Numbered from the stretch's first letter, positions 1-11,101 are shown. The stretch is 64,000 bases of DNA from Linnemannia schmuckeri (GCA_029449235.1 JANATG010000008.1:248001-312000); one strand, 5' to 3'. Notes: generated by a model not told the origin, from the letters alone. Made by a program: numbers and translations.

Positions 1-173
1 TCGTCCTCAAAGACGAGGCGGTCGCGAAAGGCGGTGTTGAAGGGTTTGGAGAAGGCTGAGTCACTGTAGCGAGGGTTGAAGACTGGGGGTTCGATGGTTG
101 GCGGTGCTTGGAGACTGAGCTTCGAGCGCTTCAGAGGGACGCTGTTGTGCTGGGCCAACTCGTGTTTTGCCAT
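1..173 (-). CDS. 5' end of an unrecognised gene, cut by the window edge
   Basis: The minus strand opens with ATG at 173 and stays open for 57 codons to the left edge. The peptide begins MAKHELAQHNSVPLKRSKL and is followed by a Pro-rich stretch and an FNPRYSDSAF segment. Codon use looks coding, and the gene is head-to-head with valyl-tRNA synthetase, leaving 265 bp between the two start codons as a probable shared promoter. The N-terminal layout (basic Ser-rich leader, then an FNP motif) faintly resembles prolyl-hydroxylase proteins of the Tpa1/OGFOD1 type, but no catalytic motif is inside the window and I do not assign a function. Confidence 0.55.
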   Translation of the reverse strand, partial: MAKHELAQHNSVPLKRSKLSLQAPPTIEPPVFNPRYSDSAFSKPFNTAFRDRLVFED

Positions 174-391
174 GGTGAGGAATGTAGAGGAAGGGTGAAG
201 TGGGAGGGTGTGAAGAGAAGGCTCAAAAAGAACAAAAGAACGCCTATACTTCGAGTTAAAAACTAAGAAGCGCAAATTAGATACGTGACTGAGAAAGTGT
301 AAACATTTGGAAGAAAGCAGTCGCGCGGGATTGTTCCTTTTGGGCCAACTGGAGCAAGGTTTGAGGAAAGTGTGCTCCGTGAACCACGACA

Positions 392-454
392 ATGGCAACC
401 ACCAACTCTCTCATGGCAACTACCCTCGACTCGCAACCATGTGGCGATCATTAG
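392..454 (+). promoter_or_regulatory. Upstream ORF overlapping the valyl-tRNA synthetase start
   Basis: ATG at 392-394 opens a 20-codon frame ending with TAG at 452-454. It is out of frame with, and runs across, the ATG at 439 used for valyl-tRNA synthetase. A second in-frame ATG lies inside it. If the mRNA 5' end is upstream of 392, scanning ribosomes would meet this ORF first and could not easily reinitiate at 439, so it may lower expression. If transcription starts between 395 and 438 it is irrelevant. Confidence 0.4.
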
Positions 455-3400
455 GAAAACTACACCCACGGAGACCACTCACACCAGGAACTGCCGCCGC
501 CAGATCCGCATTCCAGTCCTACAGCCGGTCACTCGTCTCAACTAGTGCTACAAGAACAACCATATCTAAACCAAAGCGGACTATTGACAAATATGATCCC
601 GTAAGGAAATTAAAACGGCCGTTAGTTTTCGTATACATATGTCAATGTTTGGTGTCAGCCTTAACTTCAGCTAATTCTCTCCTTTCAGTCTATTGTAGAA
701 TCTGGATGGTACGAGTGGTGGGAATCTCAAGGTAAAAAAGCACTTTCTCACTTACGTCCACATTAAATTCAGGCACGAGAAATATTCTAAATATCCATTT
801 CTCTTCTATATTTAGGCTTCTTCGGTTCAAAAGTGATGTCAGGGTCAGGATCAACAGCCGACAATGGGCCAGGGAACAACGACTCTGCAGCGCGTTTCAC
901 GATGTTGCTACCACCACCCAACGTCACCGGCTACCTCCACATCGGCCACGCCCTCACTGCCTCGATTCAGGACTCGATTGTTCGGTGGCGTCGCATGCGC
1001 GGGGAGAGTGTCTCCTGGGTGCCTGGAATGGACCACGCTGGAATCAGTACCCAGACCGTTGTTGAGAAGAAGCTGATGCGGGAACGGAAACTGACACGAC
1101 ACGATCTCGGACGTGAGGCCTTCATCAAGGAGATCTGGGATTGGAAAGAGCTCCATGGTGACCGGATCACACGACAATTTCGGCGATTGGGCGCGTCGAT
1201 GGATTGGGAGGAGAGCTTCTTTACGCTGGATGAAGACAGGACCAAGGCTGTCAAGGCGGCGTTTATTCAGCTCTTTGAGGATGGCCTTGTTTATAGAGAT
1301 ACGAGGCTTGTCAACTGGTGCTGTGCCTTGGAGACTGTCATCTCGGATATTGAAGTTGAGCACGAGGATATCGAAGGGCGGACCATGCTGAATGTTCCCG
1401 GTCGCCTGAAAAAGTAAGTCCCATCGTTTGATCCGATTCGCTTCTGTTGATTCAGAGTACTGATATATTGACCACATCAGCGTGCTTCTTCGGCAATTTC
1501 CTTAGGGTTGAGTTTGGTGTGCTGCATGATTTTGCGTACAAGGTGGATGGCGATGAATCACAGGAGCTTGTCGTATCAACAACACGTATTGAAACCATGC
1601 TTGGAGATGAGGCTGTGGCGATCCACCCGGATGACCCTCGCTACAAGCATCTTCACGGTCAATATGTGATCCACCCTATCTCGGGCAAGCGACTCCCTAT
1701 TGTTTGTGATCCCGAACTTGTCGAAATGGAGTTTGGAACCGGTGTCGTCAAGGTACAGGCAATCATGGAGTATATCTGTGATAGCAGACAAGGACGTAGT
1801 ACGTGTGCTGATGCTGAATGTACAAATTATATCACCATGGATCAACCTGATTAGGTCACGCCAGCACACGATCCAAACGACTACGCATGCGGACGGAGAC
1901 ACGGGCTTCCAATTGTCAACATCCTAGACAAGGACGGATCCTTCAACGCGAACTGCGGATCAAAATCATACGAGGTACAAGCCAGTTAACTTCAACCGTG
2001 TCCTTGGCATATCCCATTTATCGATGATTATTTGTCACCTGTATTTAAAACGTTTCATTTTGATTTTTGATTCAACATAGAAAATGAACAGATTCGATGC
2101 AAGAGACAAGATTGTGGAGGAGCTCAAGGCACTTGGAGTATACAGGGGCAAGAACGAAAAGCACGCCATGCGGTTAGCGCGCTGTTCACGGTCTGGCGAT
2201 GTCATTGAGCCCATGGTTATGCCTCAGTGGTAAGTATACACGTTAGGAATATGAACAACAAGAAATAGAGCACTTTTGTGTTTGCTGACTAAATTCTCTT
2301 TATATTTTGGTTCTAATAGGTATATTAAATGCGATGGGATGGCTCAGCAGGCGCTGAAGGATGCCGAGAACCAGAACCTGGTCTTCCACCCCGAATCTTC
2401 TATCAAGGATTGGAACCGTTGGTTGGGTAAGTTTGTGTGTTGTGCTTTATGCCATCAAAACTTGACAGTTAAGTTACACCACCATCATATACTGAACTCT
2501 TTTAATTTCCTCCGCTCTATTGAAAATATTTAGAAAACATTCAGGATTGGTGCATCTCAAGACAGTTGTGGTGGGGCCATCGGATCCCAGCCTACAAACC
2601 CGTCTTTGAACAGGACAGCATCCTTCAAAACCATTTTCCAACCGACACAGGTGACGGCCCCTGGTTCGTGGCCGACTCTGAAAAAGAGGCCGCTCGACAG
2701 ATCCAAATGTTTCTCGCCGAAAAGGGTCTTAAAGATACACCGTACAAAATCGTTCAGGATGATGATGTGCTGGACACTTGGTTTTCCTCGGGGCTGTTAC
2801 CCCTTTCAGCTTTGGGCTGGACAGGGTACCCACTTGCGAAGATGACGCCCTGGAGATACCCGACCAACTTGATCGAGACGGGAACGGATATTATGTTCTT
2901 TTGGGTTGCTAGGATGGTGATGTTGTGCACGCACCTGTCGGGCGAGGTGCCATTCAAGGATATCTTATTCCATGCGATGGTTCGAGATGCTCAAGGGAGG
3001 AAAATGAGCAAGTCTGTCGGGAATGTGATTGACCCGACCCATGTCATTGAGGGCATCACGCTCAAGGACCTGAAGGCGACGCTGGAAGGTGGAAACCTGG
3101 CCGCTAAGGAGGTCAAGCGGTCACAGACGCAGATGGAGAAGGATTTCCCAAGAGGCATCCAGGCCAGTGGAGCGGACGCACTTCGGTTCGCGTTGGTATC
3201 GTCGACTCAACAGTCGCGTCAGATCAACTTGGATTTGGCGAATGTTACCTCGGCGCAGCATTTTGCCAACAAACTTTGGAACTTGTCGGCGTTTTACCGG
3301 ACCCGTTTGGGCGACCTCAACTATATGTCTTCAGTCACTTCAGAGACCGTCCTTGCCCAGGGATTGACTGAGTTCAAGAAGTCAAATTCTGGAAAGCAAC

Positions 3401-4578
3401 AGCAACTCTCGCTGGTCGAGAGGTTCATCATGTCACGTCTTGCTGACACGGTGAGCAAGGTCAATGGCGGGATGGATCAACTGGAACCCTCGATCGCGAC
3501 GGATACGGCGCGCAAGTTTATTATCCAGGACCTGTGCGATATCTATGTAGAGTTTATCAAACCTGTCCTTCTGTCTGAAGACCAAAAGTCCATCCAGCAG
3601 CGGGATAGTGTGCTAAAGATCCTGCAAACGTGTTTTGACGCGTCGTTGCGTATGATGCACCCCTTCATGCCCTTCGTCACCGAGGTATGAGTCATTTTCT
3701 GTGCATTGAGTGGTTTTTTGTTTGAATGATGTACACTGATTAACACTTAGTCCTTTCTCTTATGGATATAGGAACTGTGGCAAAGAATGTTGCCAGAGTC
3801 TGCGGCTGGCTCTACCTCGATCATGGTTTCCTCCTTCCCTTTGCCCTCAGAACTCGACTCTTGGAGAGATGAAACCGCCGAGAAGGACATGGAGGTACAG
3901 AAAAAGCAGACGATAACACCAATGCTGCAAATCCAAGGTCGTGGAGTCAAGCGCCATCAACTCAATTTCTTGTCTTTTTTCCCCCTCTCTGTTAATCTGT
4001 AGGTGGCGCTGGGAGTAATCCAGGCATCACGATCACTGCGTCAAAGCCATCAAGTGCCCATGTCCAAAGAGCTCCCCTTCACAGTCTGGACCAACGACAA
4101 TTCCCTCCTCGCGCCCGGAGGAGCGCTCCTCGAGAGTCAGTCCTCCCTCTCGCATTTTACGCGCTCCACTGGCGATATCAAACTTACTTCTTCCGTCTCC
4201 AACGACTTGGTCGTGGATCCCTCAGTGATGGCTGTCCATATCATCAGTCCCGAGTTGAAGCTCCTGACACCGCTCTCTGCCATCAAGGACGCCATTGCCG
4301 AAGCGGCCGCTGCCGATGCCGCCAAGGCCGCTGAAAAAGCAGCGAGTGCAAGAGGAGAGGGTAACAAAAAGCAGGAACAGGAATTGAAGCGGCTGAACAA
4401 GAAACTGGGCAACGTCCAGGCCGAGCTAGAGAAGCTGGGAGTAAGGTTGGGCAGGCCCGAGTATTCGGAGAGGGTCCCCGAGAAAGTGCAACAGCTTGAT
4501 GCGAAACGGAGAGCTGACCTTTTGGCACAGGAGGAACATCTCTTGACGACCATTCGGACCCTTGGCAACGGCTTTTAG
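439..4578 (+). CDS. VAS1: Valyl-tRNA synthetase, probable mitochondrial presequence
   Basis: This enzyme charges tRNA-Val with valine. Ten exons join in frame to 1091 aa: 439-600, 689-731, 816-1413, 1506-1752, 1855-1974, 2081-2229, 2320-2426, 2534-3684, 3772-3894 and 4003-4578 (TAG). The spliced N-terminus has the family entry WYEWW...GFF, then the class I HIGH motif (residues 110-113, in PPPNVTGYLHIGHAL). The editing/CP1 domain includes EFGTGVVKVTPAHDPNDY. KMSKS is at 632-636, followed by the anticodon-binding domain and a C-terminal Ala/Glu-rich coiled coil typical of ValRS. The first 40 residues are Arg/Ser-rich without acidic residues, as in mitochondrial presequences. Yeast VAS1 makes both mitochondrial and cytosolic forms from one gene. 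Here the first downstream in-frame ATG is at codon 76, past the conserved WYEWW segment, so a cytosolic form from this transcript is doubtful. Confidence 0.95.
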
Positions 4579-5228
4579 ATTGATTTTATTTTTTGTTTGA
4601 TAAACGATTTTTGTTTAGTTTTATTTGGTTTGCTTTTCTGATTTTCCTGTTTGTGGGACAGAGAAGGTGGTCCTCGCGTGAGAAGAAAAATCAACAAAAC
4701 AGAGCAAGAGAGCTCAATGATGTATGCTCAATGGTGTTGTTGTTGTTGTTTTTTTTATGTCTCAATGTACGGATATTATTGATGAAAAAGTGGATAACAT
4801 GATAACATGAGTACAATGGGCGCGTTATGTTGTGTGTGTGCCTGACTAGCAGAGTGAGACCTCCAGACCGAGCAAGAAGGGGTGTTTTTATCTCCGGCGC
4901 GAACTCCCAAAAGAAGTCAAGCCGGGGGGGGGGGGAGGAGGACTGAGAGTGACCTGTTCTATTTTGCCCATGGGGTGGTATTTTTTTTTTCTTCCTTCCG
5001 ACGTCATTCTAAAAAGCGAGATTCTTCCTTTTCCTACAACGGTCCCCTTGCCTCTCGCACACCACCCACAAACAAAAAAAAAGAGAAAAGGATACAACAA
5101 ACACGCTTGCTTGCCCTTCTTCCTTCCCTTTCCTTTTCTCCCTTCCCTTTCTTTTCTTTTCCCCCCCTTTCTCGTTCATACAACACTCACCCCTTTCCCT
5201 GATCCATACGACCAACAACACACCAAAA
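4579..5228. other. Intergenic: ValRS 3' end and BAG-like gene leader
   Basis: No gene is seen. The left half is T-rich 3' UTR-like sequence. A G12 run lies at about 4924-4935. About 5100-5175 is a pyrimidine tract (CTT/CCT repeats) just before the ATG at 5229, a pattern repeated upstream of several genes here. Confidence 0.5.
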
Positions 5229-6575
5229 ATGGTCGCTGCATCAACACGCCAGAACCTGATCATCGCCGGATCAGCCGTCATCGGCCTGACAACCATCGGC
5301 GCCGTCGCCTACTTGCTCATCCAAGACGACCGCCGCACAAAGCACCTCCGCCTTATCAAAACCACCCAAAAGCAGCTCTCGTCCTCTCTTACCAAAATCG
5401 AATCCTCTCTCCAGTCCCTTATCGACGAGGATGTCCGACTGGCTCAAGTCCGTACAAAGACCCTCCGCCAGCATCCTATCTACCCTTCCGACCCACATGT
5501 TCACTTGCCAAGCTTGGGACTGATCAATGACCAGGATAAGAAGGAGTTGGGCGAGGATATTCAGGAGACGGAAGAGGAGTTGATCCGGGAACGGAGTTCT
5601 GAGCTGGGCTTTGCGAAGGATCCGGCAAAAGTTAGGCAAGGGTACAAGAAGCTTGATTTCTTGGTCCAGTCGATTAATGAGCGATTGTTGAGGTTGCTTG
5701 AAGGATTGGATGCAGTTTCGCCGAGAGAGCTGACAGATATGGGTGATGGGTTTGGAGGAATTGCCTTGGCGAATGGACCGGAGGTGCAAGCGTTTGAGAA
5801 GGTGAGGAAGAGGAAAAGGGCTGATATCGCGAGGATTCAAAAGTTGATGGGCCAGATGGATAAGTTGGCCGGGAGCTTTAAGGATCGCCTAGTGGCTGTT
5901 GAGATCTATGAGAAGAAAGCTGCTGAGGCTGCAGCCGAGGCCAAGGAGCAGGCTGCTCTTGCCGCTGCCAAGGAAGCTGAGGAGAAGAGGGCCAAGGAGG
6001 AGCAGGAACACAAGGAGCAGGAAGTGAACGGACACGTCGCACCTGCAGTCGCAGCATTGGTCCAGGAGAACGTCTCGTTCGCCGAGATCGCCAAGCACAA
6101 CATCCCCGAGCCCGAGATCTTGGCCCCAACTGAGGATTTGGAAAAGATGAAGGAGGGCATCTCGTTTGCTGAGGTCGCTAAGCACAACATCCCCGAGCCC
6201 GAGATCTTGGCCCCAACTGAGGATTTGGAAAAGATGAAGGAGGGCATCTCGTTTGCTGAGGTCGCTAAGCACAACATCCCCGAACCCGAGATCTTGGCCC
6301 CAACTGAGGATCTTGAAAAGATGAAGGAGGGTGTTTCGTTCGCCGACGTTGTTGCTGCCCACAAGGAGGAGGAAGAAATTGTGATGGAGGTCAAGGACGA
6401 GGCTGTGTTGGCTCAGACCGAGGATCTTGAAAAGATGAAGGAGGGTGTCCTGTTCTCTGAGGTCGTCTCTCACCATATCGAGGAGTCTGCTGTTCAAGAG
6501 GAAGAAGAAGCCAAGGTCGATGTTGCTGCCCCCACCGAGGAGGTTCTTGCTGCTGAAATTGCCGCCGCCCTTTAA
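5229..6575 (+). CDS. Membrane-anchored BAG-domain-like protein with tandem repeats
   Basis: Single exon, 448 aa, start chosen at the ATG just after the pyrimidine leader. Residues 9-31 form one hydrophobic helix (LIIAGSAVIGLTTIGAVAYLL) followed by basic residues, giving an N-terminal membrane anchor with a cytosolic body. Residues about 135-220 form a charged three-helix stretch (YKKLDFLVQSINERLLRLL ... KRADIARIQKLMGQMDKL) resembling a BAG domain. Yeast Snl1, an ER/nuclear-envelope Hsp70 cofactor, has the same anchor-plus-BAG layout. An Ala/Glu/Lys coiled coil (about 225-270) leads to three near-identical 29-residue repeats and two degenerate copies, each with SFAEVAKHNIPEPE and TEDLEKMKEG. 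An Hsp70 nucleotide-exchange role is inferred from layout only. The repeats match no domain I know. Confidence 0.8.
   Translation: MVAASTRQNLIIAGSAVIGLTTIGAVAYLLIQDDRRTKHLRLIKTTQKQLSSSLTKIESSLQSLIDEDVRLAQVRTKTLRQHPIYPSDPHVHLPSLGLINDQDKKELGEDIQETEEELIRERSSELGFAKDPAKVRQGYKKLDFLVQSINERLLRLLEGLDAVSPRELTDMGDGFGGIALANGPEVQAFEKVRKRKRADIARIQKLMGQMDKLAGSFKDRLVAVEIYEKKAAEAAAEAKEQAALAAAKEAEEKRAKEEQEHKEQEVNGHVAPAVAALVQENVSFAEIAKHNIPEPEILAPTEDLEKMKEGISFAEVAKHNIPEPEILAPTEDLEKMKEGISFAEVAKHNIPEPEILAPTEDLEKMKEGVSFADVVAAHKEEEEIVMEVKDEAVLAQTEDLEKMKEGVLFSEVVSHHIEESAVQEEEEAKVDVAAPTEEVLAAEIAAAL
6072..6440 (+). repeat. In-frame 87-bp tandem repeat (three near-identical plus degenerate copies)
   Basis: Units start near 6072, 6159 and 6246 with an 87-bp period. 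The second and third differ at only a few bases, while the first differs mainly at synonymous sites. A shortened unit follows from 6333 and a last TEDLEKMKEG echo lies near 6416-6445. The near identity points to recent duplication or unequal recombination, so copy number is likely to vary between strains. Confidence 0.9.
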
Positions 6576-6724
6576 AAACACACCACTTTTCTTTCACCCC
6601 TTTATCTTCACCTTACCTCATCGTACACACCCCGCAACCCCTTTTTCATAGTACTTTGTCGATATGTTCATTGTTGTTTTTCGTTTATTCCTCTGTACAT
6701 AAACTGTTGATTTACGCGTTTTCT

Positions 6725-9055
6725 TTACCCAAACAAAAACGAACGCTTTTTTTGCTTTTGCTGCTGTTGCATCTTCGTCTTCTTCTCATCCCGGGTCTTT
6801 AACAATAGCAATTCCTCCGCCTCTCTCTCCAGAGCAGCGGCCTCTTCTTCCTGCTCCAATTGCAGAATCCTCTGTCTCGCCCTCAGATCCGCCAGCTCCT
6901 GGGTCAAGGTATTCCAATTCACCCGAAGCATAACCAGTCGTTCACACTGCGCGATCTGGGCCGCCAACTGCGCATTGAACCGCATCTCTTCTCTACTTGG
7001 ACGGTACGGCGGTGGCGTCGATTTTTGCTTGTCCTTCCGTGTTCGACTCCGTATCCGTTTCCGTTGTTGTAGTTGTTGGTGTTGCAGGGAGTCCAACGAA
7101 GAGGAAGAAGAAGAGGGGGAGAAGGAGGAATAGAAAGACGGAGAGGAATCGTTACATACGAAGCGCAAGAGACGGTCAAAGTAAGTGAGGTCGTCCGGGT
7201 AGATAGCATCCGGATCACGACCGATGCTTTTGAGATTCCTGTACATTCCGAAGGCAATCATCCGGGTTATAGACATCTTGCGGTTTTTGTGTGAGCTATG
7301 TTGTTCATCTTCTGAGGACGATGTGTCGTCGTCTTCAGTTCTGTTCCTGGCGCTGCTAGTGGTGGTGGTAGTGGTGGTAGCGGTGTTGGAGGTGGTGGTA
7401 CGGGTGAAGAAAAGGCTCTGAAGCCGCTGCTTGCTCGCCATCCAAACCTTTTTCCGCCTCGCAGCCTCCGATTTGCGATACCTCCATCCTAAATAACCCG
7501 CCAAATCAATTACCAGAGGCGTCTGGATCCCCAAAACCGTCAATTCCTCTAACGTCCCTGCACACGCCCATGCCTCCCACGGATCCACTGTTCCTTCTCC
7601 TTCTTCATTAGTCTTCTCGCCACAGAAGAGTCCTTGAGCGAACTGCATAGAAACCGTCTGTTCCGCCTGTGGACCCACAAGGTCGAAATAGACGCGTCGT
7701 AGGCGTGGACAGGTCGTGAGGATGGACAGGAGCCAGGGGGTTGGATCACAGGGATGGCCATAAAAGTCTGATATCTGGATTTCTAGGTCCTGAAGGATAT
7801 TGTAATTAGCGGAAGAGTGCAGGGGTGTGGCGCGGATGGCGCCGGTGAGGAGAGAGGTTATGGTTGTGAGGTGCAGGTGGAGGCGGGTGAGACCTTTTGG
7901 GTGGGCACATTCTTGAATGAGGGTGATGATTTCTGGGTGGGCGAGATAGGGTATCTGGTCGTCTTCGTCGGTGGGGTCGATGAATGGGCCTTGGTGGACA
8001 TAGATCTCTAAAAACTCGAGTTTAAACGGCCGTGGAAGGTGGGCGAGGGAGTTGATCTTACTGGCGGTGGCAAGACGGGCACAGGCCCTGTGCAAGTTGG
8101 CGATAAAGAGCTTCCCATCAACTCGCGTAAAGACATCCAACTTCAACCGCCTCAAGTGTGGCATGAACGCGACCAAATCCAGCGTCGCATCATCCCCTTC
8201 CAAAGACGACACCAGCTTCAGGCGCAAATCCTCTACGGGCAACACCCCCATCGTCCTCTCCAACATGTCGTTGTTATCATCCTGGGACAGCTTTGACTCC
8301 CCCCGACTAGTAGATCCAAGTCCCAATGTCCTAAGGCTTGGATTCGACCGACACAATGCCCACAAATCGGTCCACTCAACCTTCCACCCATCAAGCACCA
8401 AAACTCTCAACCGCGTCAACTTCTTCATCATCTCCAAACACTCTCCCGTCAACAGATTCCCTCCTCTCCCAGAACTACAACCAACCTTGGTCCAAACAAA
8501 CTCTTCTAACCTCGGACTCCTTTCCAAAACCCCGCGCATCTGGCTCTCACTTATCCCACACCTCGACTCGAGTATCACAAGATTCTGTAGCCCCTCAAAC
8601 TCGCTCGTCCAGAAATCCTGGCTATCGATAAAGACCCTGTACCGATGTGATTGTGAGAGGACCAGGTGTCTTGGGAACTGGCGTTGGTATACGGAGTGAT
8701 GGACATAGAAAAGGAGGGCGAGGGCGGGTGCGCGCCAGGTTTTGGAGACGAGGGAGCAGGTGAGGATGTCGTTTGGGTAGAACGCGATTTCTTGGCTGTC
8801 GAATTCGCTGGCGCAGGGGCGGACCCAGAGGGGGAGGAATTGGAGGATTCGGGTTAGGATCTCGGGGAGAAGGAATGCGTCCTGGCAGCGTGACGGTGGT
8901 GGGCGAGGGTTGGTCAAGTCGGTCGACTTGTCATGTTCTGATACTTGAGGAAGAGTAGGCAGAGTAGTAAGGTTCTCTTTTGGAGTTGAAGAAGTAGAGG
9001 ATGATATTGATAATGCATGCATTGACACAGTAACATTGTTGCTGTGCTGTAGCAT
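6725..9055 (-). CDS. F-box / leucine-rich-repeat protein
   Basis: Single exon, 776 aa. After a Ser/Thr-rich leader, residues about 60-120 carry an F-box with a short insertion (FLLPEILTRILQFLP ... NDILTCSLVSKTWRAPAL), the segment that binds Skp1 in SCF ubiquitin ligases. The middle has irregular Leu-rich repeats (NLVILESRCGISESQM, LRVLVLDGWKV, LRTLGLGSTSRGES, LRRLKLDVFTRVDG) that would form the substrate-binding solenoid. The C-terminal quarter has Thr- and Ser-rich low-complexity tracts and ends in a Glu-rich coiled coil plus a Lys/Gln tail. F-box/LRR families are greatly expanded in Mortierella-type fungi, so the specific substrate cannot be predicted. It is divergent from the 287-residue gene starting at 9663. 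Confidence 0.88.
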   Translation of the reverse strand: MLQHSNNVTVSMHALSISSSTSSTPKENLTTLPTLPQVSEHDKSTDLTNPRPPPSRCQDAFLLPEILTRILQFLPLWVRPCASEFDSQEIAFYPNDILTCSLVSKTWRAPALALLFYVHHSVYQRQFPRHLVLSQSHRYRVFIDSQDFWTSEFEGLQNLVILESRCGISESQMRGVLERSPRLEEFVWTKVGCSSGRGGNLLTGECLEMMKKLTRLRVLVLDGWKVEWTDLWALCRSNPSLRTLGLGSTSRGESKLSQDDNNDMLERTMGVLPVEDLRLKLVSSLEGDDATLDLVAFMPHLRRLKLDVFTRVDGKLFIANLHRACARLATASKINSLAHLPRPFKLEFLEIYVHQGPFIDPTDEDDQIPYLAHPEIITLIQECAHPKGLTRLHLHLTTITSLLTGAIRATPLHSSANYNILQDLEIQISDFYGHPCDPTPWLLSILTTCPRLRRVYFDLVGPQAEQTVSMQFAQGLFCGEKTNEEGEGTVDPWEAWACAGTLEELTVLGIQTPLVIDLAGYLGWRYRKSEAARRKKVWMASKQRLQSLFFTRTTTSNTATTTTTTTSSARNRTEDDDTSSSEDEQHSSHKNRKMSITRMIAFGMYRNLKSIGRDPDAIYPDDLTYFDRLLRFVCNDSSPSFYSSFSPSSSSSSLDSLQHQQLQQRKRIRSRTRKDKQKSTPPPYRPSREEMRFNAQLAAQIAQCERLVMLRVNWNTLTQELADLRARQRILQLEQEEEAAALEREAEELLLLKTRDEKKTKMQQQQKQKKRSFLFG

Positions 9056-9662
9056 GATGCGAGTATATGGGTGTGAAGTGGATGTACTGAAGGAATTGAG
9101 AAAGAAAAGTGGGAAAATTGGGAAAGAAAGAAGACAAGAGTTGCGATGGGAGGAGGATGAGAAATATGCTCACTTTATGTTGTGCTTTCGCTTGTGAACG
9201 GACACAAGAAAGCACAATAAGAAAAGAGAGAACAAATAAGAATGAGGATGAGTGGAGAGGAGTTTGTGTGCAGCACAGAGTAGTGCGCCCCGTACCTGTG
9301 TGTCTGTTGGTCAATGGTCGATGCTTCATCCACCTTTGCCCTGATTGGCCAGCCACAATGCCAAAGACAAAGGACAGACGGAGGGAACAGACGCGATCTC
9401 TCTTCTGTGCGCCCCTGAAATGAAAAAAAAAAAATAAATTTTGGATCGTTATCGTGTGCTCTACTTTGCTTGCATTCTTTATAACTTCTTCTGTCCTTCA
9501 CACAAACACACACAAGCACAAGGAAACCCAACCAAATACAAAGGACGAGAGTACTTTCAAAAAGAAAGACCTCCAGGAACCAATAAGTGACCGCACAGCA
9601 AACAAGCATCACCATCAACATCCCCACCCTACGATCGCGCGATCAAATAACAACAACAAGAG
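9056..9662. other. Divergent promoter region between F-box gene and 287-aa gene
   Basis: About 600 bp with no supported gene. It contains an A/T-rich stretch with an A11 run near 9422-9433 and CA-rich leader sequence before the ATG at 9663. Confidence 0.45.
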
Positions 9663-10982
9663 ATGCAATCCCCAGCAAGCAGCATCCAATCCCCGCGCCC
9701 GCAAGGCTGGCAAGCTCAACAGAATCAGCAACCAGGCGCATTCGAAAAGGAGCTGATGGCCTCACTCCATGTACTCCTCAACCAGCTCGGAGAAGTCGAG
9801 CGACAAGGTCTCGTCATGTTCCACAAGATGTAAGTCAAAAGGACGGGGGAATGACTCATGTCAGCGATAAAGCAGCGGCTAGAAAGGACTACGGTATTTT
9901 GTTACTGGGGCATTATTATTATTGATATTATCATTTACTTGCTTGCTTGTTTGTTCAAACAGCAGGGAGAAAAGTGAGCGCGACTGAATTGGAGATCAGC
10001 TACATGGAAAATCGGAAGGGGACAGGAGAAAACAAAAACATGCTTCTGATGCGTGCAGGTGGAGGACATAAGTATTTAATTAACACGTCAATTAACCACG
10101 CTTCCGCTCTATGCAAATCAAAACATATAGTGAAGAGTCCTTCAAGCACCCATACACCCAACAAGAAGCAATCGGTAAGGCACACATCATCACTTCCTCC
10201 TCCATACAACAATACCAACAACCTGACGTTCCAAAGAAATTGTCCATTGCTTCCACAACTTCAGCCTTCTAACTCAACCAACCTTTTCCTTCCTCTCCTC
10301 CTACCACCTTATTAACACCCACAAAACAGCCGACACAGCAAACCTCTTAATCCAACTAGAAACCCTCACCACCCAATCAAAAACAACAGGCTTTGGTGCA
10401 CTCACACACCTCCCAACCTCCCAAACCGTCGCCTCTACTCCTACACCTTCCGCATCCGCAATCCCCACAACCACCACCCCAGGACCTTCAGGAGCAGGAG
10501 GTACTCCAAAACCCATGTTCCTGTCCCCACGCATGCAGAATCATATCCATAATAATCAGCAGAACAATACCAGTAGTGTCGTTAATATTAATAATGCAGG
10601 AGGAGGAACAGCAGGAACAGGAGCTGATACACAGATGATGTCTCCGACTCCAGTCAGTGTAGTAGGCACCCCTTCAGGCACAGGTGCAGTTGCGAACGCA
10701 AACGCAACAACAGGATCACCATCCCCTTTCCCAACTTCGGATATCCTCATGTCCGCCACAACCCCGATCGCCGATCCCAACCACCCTCCTCCTCCTACTT
10801 CCACAGCAGCAGGAGGAACGGCAGCAGCGACACCGGCCACACCCTCGGCATGGTCATCGAACCCCAGTGCGGCTCTGGCCCAGATGCTTGATGCTCGTCA
10901 GAAGGACGTCCAGGCACTTTCGACTGAGAAGCGGAAATTGAAGACGAACTTCAAAGTCGCCGCTCAAATGATCAAGATCTGA
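9663..10982 (+). CDS. Unrecognised 287-residue protein with helical N-terminus
   Basis: My model joins 9663-9829, 10131-10174 and 10330-10982 (TGA), which closes in frame. I do not recognise the protein. Residues about 25-95 are well-ordered and probably helical (FEKELMASLHVLLNQLGEVE, MFHKIEESFKHPYTQQEAI, ADTANLLIQLETLTTQSK), resembling the small bundled subunits of nuclear complexes such as Mediator. No specific family can be named. Residues about 105-245 are Thr/Asn/Pro/Ala-rich and disordered. The last 40 residues form a charged helix (SAALAQMLDARQKDVQALS). The first intron is 301 nt, long for this window. A short extra exon inside it (near 9964-9971) is possible but would force the worse reading frame downstream. 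Confidence 0.65.
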
Positions 10983-11055
10983 AAACTACTGATTCGGGAA
11001 ACAGGAACAACCACGCATCGTGATTCAGTCTTCTTTGTTTCTTTCTTTTCCTGAA

Positions 11056-11101
<46 letters not shown>

